Source: an uncultured Bacteroidales bacterium (GTDB lineage: Bacteria > Bacteroidota > Bacteroidia > Bacteroidales > UBA932). Taken from it: a stretch of 15,544 bases of DNA. Every line of letters starts with the position of its first letter. Within the stretch, counting starts at the first letter, position 1. A model generated the notes under the pieces. The model had not been told where the DNA came from. It did no database searches and saw only the letters and a program-made list of their open reading frames with translations. Shown piece after piece: positions 7,073-13,489 of this stretch. The DNA lies in the NCBI GenBank assembly GCA_947305045.1, contig CAMZCW010000033.1, positions 1 to 15,544 of the forward strand. Reading direction: 5' to 3'. The translations under genes and the position numbers were made by a program.

Positions 7073-7124
7073 TTGGAGCACAAAAACTGCTCTGAAAATA
7101 GAAGAAAACCTCCTACATTTTTCC

Positions 7125-7154
7125 ATCGGCCTCTCACCACCCTGAGGGGCCGAT
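7125..7154. promoter_or_regulatory. hairpin-forming inverted repeat in the recombinase leader
   Basis: An 11-bp stem (7125-7135 with 7144-7154; ATCGGCC then CTC, one G-U pair, 8-nt loop) lies 53 bp before the recombinase ATG. No T-run follows on either strand, so it is not a standard terminator. The 220-bp gap between the phosphoesterase and the recombinase otherwise holds only the direct repeat at 7022-7072. Confidence 0.45.
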
Positions 7155-7207
7155 ACGGATAATTGTTCAGATTTTACTAAACTCGCATTTCTTTTTAAAT
7201 AATTATT

Positions 7208-8611
7208 ATGGAAATGCCTGTAAAATTTTATCTTTCGCACACGGCCAACCTCAATGGAGAGCGTCGCATCAGAGTGTCTGTCAGTATCTTAGGAGAACGT
7301 TATCTTACAACCGCCGGATTTCATATCGGCCCGGAACAGTGGATTTCCAATGCGCCGGATGAATCTCCGCTCCACACACTAAAAAATGTTTGGGTAATAC
7401 CCGGCACGCAAAATTCGGAGGGGATTGATGCCGATGTCATCAATGCCCGCCTTGGGAAAATTGTGGCTCATTTCCGGGAGTATTCGTTGATCTGCCGGGC
7501 AAAACCCACGCAGGAACAGTTCCACCGGGAATTCCTGATTGCCATCGGCCGGATGTCCTTGGAGCCCGAACCGGACTCTGTGAGCATCTACGACCGTTTC
7601 CGTGAATTCATGCGGGAAGAAAACATCCATCAGGAGTGGGAAATGGAGACGTATAAGGCGGTGAAAACCACGTATTCCCATCTGCTCGCGTTTGGCCAGG
7701 CGCACACGCTCAATTACTTCAACGAGGATGGAATCAACCGCTATGTCCAGTATCTGCGGGGGCGGGAAATGGAGGACGTGAGCGTTCTCAAACAGCTGAA
7801 AAACCTCCTCTGGTTCATCAATTGGGCCATTCGGAAGGGATATACCACCGAGCGGACCATCCAGACTTATCGGCCCAAACTGAAGGTGGTGGACAAGCCG
7901 GTCATCTTCCTTACGCCGGAAGAACTCATGCGGCTGTACCACTACCGCATCCCCGAGGCTGGAACAGAGGTGGAGCTGTCCAATTCCTATGGCCGACTCT
8001 ACAAAAAGAAGGTCGAAAGCCGCTTTGCCATGGAAGTTTCGCGAGACATCTTCTGCTTCTGCTCATTCTCGTCCCTGCGTTTTGGAGACGTGACCAAGTT
8101 GCGGTGGACCGACATCCAGAACGGCGTAATGACAATCACGACTTACAAGACGCACGATCGTCTTCCCATTGAACTTACGCCTTTCTCACAGGCACTTCTG
8201 GACAAATATCGATGCTGTGAATTTCCTGATTATCTGGTATTTCCGCCTATCTCTAACCAAGAGATGAACCGAAGCCTGAAGGACCTGTGCGAACTGTGCG
8301 GGATCAATTCTCCTGTACATATTACCTGCTACCGGAACGGTCGGCGCGAAGACAAGGTGTACCAGAAGTTCCAGAGGATTGGCACCCACGCTGCCCGAAA
8401 GACATTCATCTGCTTTGCCCTTTCCAACGGCGTTCCGCCAGACGTGGTGATGCAGTGGACCGGCCACAGTGACTACGAGTCCATGAAGCCCTACATCGCC
8501 ATCAGCGACCAAACCCGCTCCAACGCCATGAAGAAACTGGGGGAGCAGTGGAAGAAGTATAATGCCGATGAAGACACGCAGGACGATGGGGAGGACGAGG
8601 TGGAAGTATAG
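7208..8611 (+). CDS. tyrosine-type site-specific recombinase/integrase
   Basis: A 467-residue integrase of the Bacteroidetes phage-integrase type. The N-terminal arm-binding and core-binding (SAM-like) regions cover about 1-225, and the catalytic domain about 235-450. Active-site residues are all present: Arg291 (SSLRFGDV), Lys314 (TTYKTHDRLP), His394-x-x-Arg397 (THAARKT), His420 (WTGHSDY) and the nucleophile Tyr429 (ESMKPYI). The tail from about 452 is strongly acidic. The ATG at 7208 is used; an in-frame ATG at 7214 is equally possible. It ends 219 bp from the 3' end of tRNA-Phe, a classic place for an island integrase. A degenerate relative lies at 2418-2639 in opposite orientation. It probably moved the block between them, but this is not proven by visible att sites. 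Confidence 0.92.
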   Translation: MEMPVKFYLSHTANLNGERRIRVSVSILGERYLTTAGFHIGPEQWISNAPDESPLHTLKNVWVIPGTQNSEGIDADVINARLGKIVAHFREYSLICRAKPTQEQFHREFLIAIGRMSLEPEPDSVSIYDRFREFMREENIHQEWEMETYKAVKTTYSHLLAFGQAHTLNYFNEDGINRYVQYLRGREMEDVSVLKQLKNLLWFINWAIRKGYTTERTIQTYRPKLKVVDKPVIFLTPEELMRLYHYRIPEAGTEVELSNSYGRLYKKKVESRFAMEVSRDIFCFCSFSSLRFGDVTKLRWTDIQNGVMTITTYKTHDRLPIELTPFSQALLDKYRCCEFPDYLVFPPISNQEMNRSLKDLCELCGINSPVHITCYRNGRREDKVYQKFQRIGTHAARKTFICFALSNGVPPDVVMQWTGHSDYESMKPYIAISDQTRSNAMKKLGEQWKKYNADEDTQDDGEDEVEV

Positions 8612-8722
8612 CGCCCAGCCGCGCCCCTGTTTCATCACAGGCCTACACTGCGGTTATCGTCCCACCATCTGGACCCATGACAGCACTTTTTTTATAATAT
8701 AGAGCCGGACAAACGAGTCCTT

Positions 8723-8766
8723 GCATTGAGCCCCGTCTTCGCATTGAGCCGGTTTTGCATTGAACC
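8723..8766. repeat. three GCATTGAGCC iterons between integrase and tRNA-Phe
   Basis: GCATTGAGCC occurs at 8723-8732 and 8741-8750, and as GCATTGAACC at 8757-8766, all in one orientation with 18- and 16-bp periods. A further direct repeat ACTGTGTAC/ACTGTGCAC follows at 8775-8783 and 8787-8795. The remaining bases of the 219-bp gap show nothing else I can interpret. Arm-type integrase sites are a reasonable guess. Confidence 0.5.
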
Positions 8767-8802
8767 AATACGTCACTGTGTACGAAACTGTGCACAAAAT
8801 AA

Positions 8803-8829
8803 ATAAGCCGCTGATTTTCAGCGGCTTAT
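8803..8829 (-). terminator. Rho-independent terminator of tRNA-Phe
   Basis: A perfect 12-bp stem (8803-8814 with 8818-8829, ATAAGCCGCTGA) with a 3-nt loop lies one base after the tRNA 3' end. On the minus strand it is followed by the T-rich tail TTATTTTG. Confidence 0.85.
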
Positions 8830-8830
8830 G

Positions 8831-8903
8831 TGGTGCTGGGAAGAATCGAACTGCCGACACATGGATTTTCAGTCCATTGCTCTACCATCTGAGCTACAGC
8901 ACC
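8831..8903 (-). tRNA. tRNA-Phe (GAA)
   Basis: A complete 73-nt cloverleaf on the minus strand. The acceptor stem GGTGCTG/CAGCACC is perfect and followed by discriminator A; CCA is not encoded. The D arm is GCTC/GAGC, the anticodon arm ATGGA-CTGAAAA-TCCAT with anticodon GAA, and the T loop TTCGATT. The T stem GGCAG/CTTCC has one C-U mismatch (51-63), which is unusual. It has its own perfect promoter (8919-8949) and terminator (8803-8829). Confidence 0.95.
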
Positions 8904-8918
8904 ATCGTTTTGGGATTG

Positions 8919-8949
8919 CAAAGATAAGGCTTTTTTTAGAAACTGCAAA
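8919..8949 (-). promoter_or_regulatory. tRNA-Phe promoter
   Basis: On the minus strand TTTG (8949-8946), exactly 19 bp, then TATCTTTG (8926-8919) match the Bacteroidetes consensus perfectly. The mature tRNA 5' end is 16 bp downstream. It is back to back with the Nudix promoter. Confidence 0.85.
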
Positions 8950-8959
8950 CTTTTTTTGC

Positions 8960-8967
8960 TAACTTTG
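8960..8967 (+). promoter_or_regulatory. -7 element of the Nudix gene
   Basis: TAACTTTG is a perfect -7 match, 15 bp before the ATG at 8983. The -33 region (T-run ending near 8937) is only T-rich. Confidence 0.6.
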
Positions 8968-8982
8968 GAAAAATTTTAAGAT

Positions 8983-9540
8983 ATGGCGCTCATCCCAGAA
9001 GATAAAACCCGGCGTTGGAAGATTCTCTCCACCGAATACCTCATCCGCAGACCGTGGCTTACGGCCCGGAGGGACCAGGTGCAACTGCCGGACGGACGCG
9101 TGAATCCGGAATATTATGTGGTGGAGTACCCGGACTGGGTGAATGTGATTGCCATCACCACAGATGGGAAATTCGTGATGGAGCGGCAGTACAGGCATGC
9201 CGTGGCCATGACCTGCTACGAACTGCCATGTGGCGTTATGGAGGCAGGGGAGACGCCCCTGCTGGCTGCTCAGCGGGAACTGCTGGAAGAAACCGGCTAT
9301 GGGAAAGGGGAGTGGAAGGAGATTATGACGCTCACCCCCAACCCCAGTTCCATGTCCAACTTTACGCACTGTTTCCTGGCAACCGGCGTCGAGCCCGTAG
9401 GCCCCACGCATCTGGATGCTACCGAGGAACTGGAAGTGCATCTGCTGGAACGGGAGGAGGTGCTCACACTGCTGCGGGAGAACCGGCTCATTCAGTCGCT
9501 CATGATTTCCCCGCTGCTCAAGTATTTCTCCGGCATTTAG
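8983..9540 (+). CDS. Nudix hydrolase, ADP-ribose-pyrophosphatase-like
   Basis: A 185-residue Nudix hydrolase. The Nudix box is complete at 84-106, GVMEAGE then RELLEETGY (G-x5-E-x7-REUxEExGU), which binds the divalent metals and cleaves nucleoside diphosphates linked to another moiety. The preceding region, with MERQYRHAVAMTCYELPCG (66-84), is like the ADP-ribose/nucleotide-sugar pyrophosphatase branch (NudF-like), so ADP-ribose or a nucleotide sugar is the likely substrate. Exact substrate is uncertain. The last four bases overlap the 3' end of the convergent mntP. Confidence 0.88.
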   Translation: MALIPEDKTRRWKILSTEYLIRRPWLTARRDQVQLPDGRVNPEYYVVEYPDWVNVIAITTDGKFVMERQYRHAVAMTCYELPCGVMEAGETPLLAAQRELLEETGYGKGEWKEIMTLTPNPSSMSNFTHCFLATGVEPVGPTHLDATEELEVHLLEREEVLTLLRENRLIQSLMISPLLKYFSGI

Positions 9541-10106
9541 GCCCCCAGGTGCTCGATCAGGATTCTGACGCCTATTCCCAGTAAAATAAGCCCGCCCAGC
9601 AGTTCCGGGCGCACTTTCCGGTTCACGGCATCTCCAAAACGGACGCCGATGGAAAAGCCCAAAAGGCTCATACCAAAAGAAACCACGCCGATCCATACCA
9701 GCGGCATCGTCAATTGCGCCAGCGTATTGTACCCTGTGCAGGCATAGGAAATGCCCACCGCAAGGGCGTCGATGCTGGTTGCCACCGCAAGCACCAGTTG
9801 CGTGCGTAAGTCCCTGGGATTAACGGACTTATCGTCCTCCTCCTTAAACGAATCGGCAATCATTTTTCCGCCGATAAAGGCCAGCATGCCAAAGGCAATC
9901 CAATGATCCACCGCCTGGATATAGGCGCTGAAACGGCTGGTGAGGAACCAGCCGACAAGCGGCATCAGCGCCTGGAAGAGCCCAAAGAAAAAGGCCAGGG
10001 TGAACATGGTGCGGCCTTCGTAGCGGCGGATGATGACGCCGCTGACCACGGACACCGCAAAGCAGTCCATGGCCAGCGCAAAAGCTATAAGCAGCGATTC
10101 AAACAT
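9537..10106 (-). CDS. mntP: manganese efflux pump MntP
   Basis: A 189-residue, six-helix inner-membrane Mn(II) exporter. The two inverted halves each show the family signature: FALAMDCFAVSV (Asp14) and VATSIDALAVGIS (Asp113), with a charged cytoplasmic loop around 84-104 between them. Length matches the family. The ATG overlaps the stop of the upstream gene by one base (TAATG), so it is translated with the TrkA-N/RyR protein from one transcript. I see no yybP-ykoY manganese riboswitch upstream, so regulation is probably through the upstream promoter at 11739-11769. Confidence 0.92.
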   Translation of the reverse strand: MFESLLIAFALAMDCFAVSVVSGVIIRRYEGRTMFTLAFFFGLFQALMPLVGWFLTSRFSAYIQAVDHWIAFGMLAFIGGKMIADSFKEEDDKSVNPRDLRTQLVLAVATSIDALAVGISYACTGYNTLAQLTMPLVWIGVVSFGMSLLGFSIGVRFGDAVNRKVRPELLGGLILLGIGVRILIEHLGA

Positions 10107-11719
10107 TATTCCCGGTTCTTCAATTTGAGCATACTCTTGACGGCAAGAAGGCCCATGTTCCTATAGTCATCGCTCTGAATGGTTGGATAGGGCTGCATAT
10201 CCGGATGGTGCTTGGTCAGATCGTCCAGCGGGCCGTCGCTGTAGCCCATTACAGCCAGCGCATTCATCCAATGCAGGTGCTCCAGCGCGGCAAGATACTG
10301 CATTTGACCCGAATCCGGCAACCCCTTGGGAACAAAGGCATAGAAGGTGGGCAGATACACTGCACGTTCCACATCCATGGCCTGTTCGCGACGCAGTTGC
10401 AATTGATTGCGCAAGTGATCCTTGCCGGGCTGGGAGAGACGCTCCTTGCGCTGGTCCCAGGTTTCGCTGATACCCATGGCTTGCCGGTTCTCGTCAAAGA
10501 GCAAAGCCACGTTCTTGAGCCGTCGGCCGGAAATGACATCCGCCGTCCAGATATCCTTGGTATTGCCGAAGCAGTGGAGCACGGAAACGCCGAAAGCCTC
10601 GTTATACGAACGGATAATTTCCCGCGTTTTTTCGCTTTCCTGCCAATAGCGCATGAGGATGAGCATAGAGGAAAGGTCCTGACCGGCACGGGCGGCTGCC
10701 TGGAGCAGCGCTACGCCCATCTGCAGGTTCTTGGGGCCATCGTCCATGGCCACGATGATGTAATTGAAATGCTCCTTGGCGAATTCCTCCCAGAAAACAA
10801 CGCTTCCGGCCGATTCCGCACGCCAGGTAAACGCCTTGTCTCCCTTCATTTGCGGGGCCGATTCCAGGAAAGCGCCCAGCTGGTCTTCCAGCGAAGGGTC
10901 ATAGACCTTGACGGACATGGGAGCACGATTAAAATCCTTGCCCACAAAACTGCCGAATTCATAAAGAAATCGCACAGCCTCCTGGCCGGTATTGCCAAAG
11001 CCGATGACCAGGGCCTTGAGCCCTTCCGTCACATAGCCCAGCGGCTCTCCATCCGTGCCCACAGCCTTCTTGACGTAATTGAATGGCATGAGTTGGGGAC
11101 ACTGAAGGGTCAGGTGGCGAAATGCCATCTGGTGCGGATTGAGCGTGCGGACGCGGGAACCGGTAGCGGCCACCAGGGCATCGAAGCCATTGGGGTCCGG
11201 AGAATAGTAGAAAATCTTGGCTTTGATAGAAGGATCAGCGGTGGCCTGGGTGAGCAGTTGCGCGTTCACCTCCTGCGAATCGGCGAAAAGGTACAAACTG
11301 GTCCGTTTGTTGGCCAGCCATGAGCGCAGTCCGCGTAGCGTCAGGGCATCTGATGGCGTCGCATTGAAAAGACGCACCCGCTGGCTGCCAAGTTCTGTCC
11401 GTAACAAGCGTTCCGCCAGGGGATTGAAGCGGTCCGTAAGGTTCACGAACAGAATACGCCCCTGGTCTTTTTTCTTCTTTTCCTTCTCCCAATCACGGAG
11501 CAAATGCGCCGCCATGAGCTTGGAATAGGGGCTAATCCCTATAAACACGTGGTGTTTCCGATTTTTCCTGCCGATAAAACTGAAGGGGATAGCCAGGCTT
11601 AGGGCATCGCGCCGCTGACTGGGTTTTACCAGGAAAACAATAAACCAGATTAGCAGCGCCAACACTGCCAGCCCGGCAAAGATAGTCAAAATAAGATGAA
11701 GCGGATTGGTCAGGTCCAT
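10106..11719 (-). CDS. membrane-anchored TrkA-N-like protein with C-terminal RyR domain
   Basis: A 537-residue protein with one N-terminal membrane helix (about 10-31) and a cytoplasmic remainder. Residues about 55-200 form a first Rossmann-like region (HHVFIGISPYSKLMAAHLL). Residues 234-400 form a TrkA-N-like nucleotide-binding fold with GFGNTG at 240-245. The C-terminal 60 residues (about 477-532) match the RyR (ryanodine-receptor repeat) domain pattern: LEHLHWMNAL, GYSDGPLDDLTKHHPDMQPY. Prokaryotic RyR domains are thought to sense nucleotides or similar ligands; the role here is unknown. The ATG at 11719 is chosen because the promoter (-7 at 11746-11739) rules out the in-frame TTG at 11737. 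Coupling to mntP suggests a ligand-controlled partner of metal export or membrane ion homeostasis (inference). Confidence 0.75.
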   Translation of the reverse strand: MDLTNPLHLILTIFAGLAVLALLIWFIVFLVKPSQRRDALSLAIPFSFIGRKNRKHHVFIGISPYSKLMAAHLLRDWEKEKKKKDQGRILFVNLTDRFNPLAERLLRTELGSQRVRLFNATPSDALTLRGLRSWLANKRTSLYLFADSQEVNAQLLTQATADPSIKAKIFYYSPDPNGFDALVAATGSRVRTLNPHQMAFRHLTLQCPQLMPFNYVKKAVGTDGEPLGYVTEGLKALVIGFGNTGQEAVRFLYEFGSFVGKDFNRAPMSVKVYDPSLEDQLGAFLESAPQMKGDKAFTWRAESAGSVVFWEEFAKEHFNYIIVAMDDGPKNLQMGVALLQAAARAGQDLSSMLILMRYWQESEKTREIIRSYNEAFGVSVLHCFGNTKDIWTADVISGRRLKNVALLFDENRQAMGISETWDQRKERLSQPGKDHLRNQLQLRREQAMDVERAVYLPTFYAFVPKGLPDSGQMQYLAALEHLHWMNALAVMGYSDGPLDDLTKHHPDMQPYPTIQSDDYRNMGLLAVKSMLKLKNRE

Positions 11720-11738
11720 TGTCCAGTTTTTTTTCAAA

Positions 11739-11769
11739 CAAAATTAGTGATTCCTGCCGACTTTTCAAA
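11739..11769 (-). promoter_or_regulatory. promoter of the RyR/TrkA-N-mntP operon
   Basis: On the minus strand TTTG (11769-11766), 19 bp and TAATTTTG (11746-11739) match the Bacteroidetes consensus exactly. This places the transcription start just upstream of the ATG at 11719. Confidence 0.8.
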
Positions 11770-11808
11770 CATTTTTGGAGCGCTGAGGAGTTTTCGCTTA
11801 AAATCACT

Positions 11809-11816
11809 ATCTTTAC
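11809..11816 (+). promoter_or_regulatory. -7 element of the alpha/beta hydrolase gene
   Basis: TATCTTTA differs from TAnnTTTG only in the last base and lies 24 bp before the ATG at 11841. No clear -33 element is seen at standard spacing. Confidence 0.45.
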
Positions 11817-11840
11817 AACGGAATTCACAAAATTCAAGAC

Positions 11841-12749
11841 ATGAACACAGATACCCTCATTTCTCCGGTAGATAGCCTTAAACTGTCACTCCTTTATGCA
11901 GAACCCGCAGAGGCCCCCAAAGGGATTGTCCAAATGGCGCACGGCATGTGCGAGCACAAGGAACGATACATCCCGCTCATGGAGTATCTGTGCCGGAACG
12001 GCTTTGCCGTGGTGTGTAGTGACCACAGGGGACATGGCGCGTCCGTAAAGTCTCCGGAGGATTTAGGCTATATGGGGGAGGGGGGCTGGCTGGCCATGGT
12101 GGAGGACCTGAATGCCGTAACCCTATGGGCCAGGAAAAAATGGCCCGGCGTTCCGCTTACGCTCTTTGGGCACAGCATGGGCTCCATGGTGGTGCGTTCT
12201 TATGCCAAACGCTACGACAGCCAGATAGACAGCCTCATTGTCTGCGGCTGCCCCTCGGATAATCCCGCCAAGGGTGCCGGTATCCTGCTGGCCAGGCTAA
12301 TCGGCCAAATGAAAGGGTGGCATTACAGGCCCCGGATTCTCCAAAAGATGTCCTTTGGCGCATACAACAAGCCGTTTGAGAAGGAAGGCTGGGCATCGGC
12401 CTGGGTATGCTCAGACCCGGACATTTTAAAGGCTTACCATTCGGACCCGCTGTGCCAGTATATCTTCACGGCCGATGGCTTCCTGAATCTCCTGCTTCTG
12501 ATGAAGGACTGCTATTCCACCGATTGGAAAACGAGCCATCCGGACCTTCCGGTGCATTTCATCTCCGGCGCCGAGGATCCCTGCCGCGTCTCTGACAAAG
12601 CTCTCCAGAATGCCGTCCGGGCCATGAAGGACAGGGGATACATAAATGTGTCTCTGAAGGTCTATCCCGGCCTCCGCCACGAGATTCACAACGAAACCGT
12701 CCACCAGGAGGTTTGGGCCGATATCCTTTCCTACCTGGCCCACAAGTAG
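11841..12749 (+). CDS. alpha/beta hydrolase, monoacylglycerol-lipase-like
   Basis: A 302-residue serine hydrolase of the Hydrolase_4/serine-aminopeptidase S33 group, close in layout to monoacylglycerol lipases and lysophospholipases. Visible elements are the oxyanion-hole segment AHGMCEH (33-39), SDHRGHGAS (60-68), the nucleophile elbow GHSMG with Ser112, the acid Asp246 in SGAEDP, and the catalytic His280 in LRHEIHNE. Residues about 140-225 form the cap. No signal peptide is present, so it acts in the cytoplasm or at the inner membrane face, probably on lipid esters. Its stop codon directly abuts the stop of the convergent yqaA-like gene, with no bases between. Confidence 0.88.
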   Translation: MNTDTLISPVDSLKLSLLYAEPAEAPKGIVQMAHGMCEHKERYIPLMEYLCRNGFAVVCSDHRGHGASVKSPEDLGYMGEGGWLAMVEDLNAVTLWARKKWPGVPLTLFGHSMGSMVVRSYAKRYDSQIDSLIVCGCPSDNPAKGAGILLARLIGQMKGWHYRPRILQKMSFGAYNKPFEKEGWASAWVCSDPDILKAYHSDPLCQYIFTADGFLNLLLLMKDCYSTDWKTSHPDLPVHFISGAEDPCRVSDKALQNAVRAMKDRGYINVSLKVYPGLRHEIHNETVHQEVWADILSYLAHK

Positions 12750-13235
12750 TTAGACAGCCCCTAACAGGATGTTCCACACCAGAAAGCGAAGCGTTCTGCC
12801 CACCAGGAAAAGGAGGGCGGTGATCCAGGGGTTGGTTTTGTAGAAGCCCAGGGCAATGGTGAAAACGTCCCCCACAAAGGGGAACCAGCTCACCAGGGCA
12901 AGCCAGATGCCGTATTTGTCAAAATAGACCTTCTGCTTTTCCAACTGGGCACGGGTAACTTTGGTATGCTTCTCAATCCAGTCCCACCTGCCCAGCCGTC
13001 CCAGGCCATAGGTTGTCAAGTTACCCAACCAGTTTCCCAGCGCAGCCACCGCCAGACAGGCCCAGGGGTTGGACGTCATTTGCAGCATCGTAATATACAG
13101 GACATCGGCGCTGAAGGGGACGATGGTTGCTGCCAGAAACGTCCCCACAAACAGCCCCCACAAGCCCCATGCCCCCAAGTCCGGGAGCTGAAGCAGGTGC
13201 TCTGAGAGGTCTGTGATGACAATCAAAAGCGGCAT
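12750..13235 (-). CDS. YqaA-like VTT/DedA-related membrane protein
   Basis: A 161-residue polytopic membrane protein of the small VTT (SNARE-associated/DedA-related) YqaA group. It has hydrophobic segments at about 23-46, 58-75, 108-130 and 138-160. Typical motifs are FVGTFLAATIVPFSADVL (29-46), the GNWLGNLTTYGLGRLG loop (67-82) and FPFVGDVFTIALGF (118-131). DedA-superfamily proteins are linked to lipid-carrier flipping and envelope integrity; the role of YqaA-type members is unclear. The ATG at 13235 is preferred over an in-frame ATG at 13298, because a perfect -7 element (13269-13262) lies between them. Confidence 0.8.
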   Translation of the reverse strand: MPLLIVITDLSEHLLQLPDLGAWGLWGLFVGTFLAATIVPFSADVLYITMLQMTSNPWACLAVAALGNWLGNLTTYGLGRLGRWDWIEKHTKVTRAQLEKQKVYFDKYGIWLALVSWFPFVGDVFTIALGFYKTNPWITALLFLVGRTLRFLVWNILLGAV

Positions 13236-13261
13236 AGGGAAAATGCTTGCAGTTGGCCCGG

Positions 13262-13269
13262 CAAAGTTA
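13262..13269 (-). promoter_or_regulatory. -7 element of the yqaA-like gene
   Basis: On the minus strand the bases read TAACTTTG, a perfect TAnnTTTG match 26 bp before the ATG at 13235. It decides the start of that gene. Confidence 0.6.
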
Positions 13270-13287
13270 CAAACAATTCCGCTCATT

Positions 13288-13321
13288 TTTGCCTGCATAT
13301 TGCAGAAATTACGTACCTTTG
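13288..13321 (+). promoter_or_regulatory. orphan plus-strand promoter candidate
   Basis: TTTG (13288-13291), 22 bp, then TACCTTTG (13314-13321) is a good consensus promoter with a slightly long spacer. Downstream there is only a 12-codon frame starting with ATG at 13343 and ending TAG at 13379-13381, just before the TTATCGAAGTT repeats begin. Confidence 0.4.
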
Positions 13322-13383
13322 ATTTTGGAATAACAAACGGGGATGCTGCAATCTTGGGAATCGGGGCACGCTTGGGGCTAGAC

Positions 13384-13459
13384 TTATCGAAGTTATGCTG
13401 CTTGAATTTTCAATTTTATCGAAGTTTATTATGAATTAAATTTGATTTTTATCGAAGTT
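13384..13459 (+). repeat. three phased TTATCGAAGTT repeats upstream of the ATPase gene
   Basis: The 11-mer TTATCGAAGTT occurs at 13384-13394, 13416-13426 and 13449-13459, with 32- and 33-bp periods (about three helical turns). Copies 2 and 3 share a longer 14-bp identity, TTTTATCGAAGTTT. Copy 3 lies between the -33 and -7 elements of the ATPase promoter, which suits a repressor site. Confidence 0.75.
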
Positions 13460-13471
13460 TGCGTATATTCG
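13441..13471 (+). promoter_or_regulatory. promoter of the second DUF4143 ATPase
   Basis: TTTG (13441-13444), 19 bp, then TATATTCG (13464-13471) matches TTTG-N19-TAnnTTTG with one -7 mismatch. The ATG at 13490 follows by 18 bp, and repeat copy 3 sits in the spacer. Confidence 0.6.
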
Positions 13472-13489
13472 CATTGTAAAAACAACGAT

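Noticed and set aside
8684..8693. T-run after the integrase as a terminator
   Set aside because: No convincing stem precedes it. The small CCTGT/ACAGG stem at 8626-8641 is 45 bp away and not followed by T residues.
8723..8766. CRISPR array
   Set aside because: Repeats are only 10 bp with 6-8-bp gaps, and there are no cas genes.
8654..8860. Small minus-strand open frame (68 codons)
   Set aside because: It runs through the tRNA 3' part and its terminator and has no coding features.
10205..11323. Long open frame on the plus strand (372 codons)
   Set aside because: It is antisense to the TrkA-N/RyR gene, which has a perfect promoter and recognisable domains; the plus-strand product looks like a shadow.
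11720..11840. yybP-ykoY manganese riboswitch controlling mntP
   Set aside because: The leader upstream of the operon is only about 13 nt long and mntP itself has no intergenic space, so no such structure fits.
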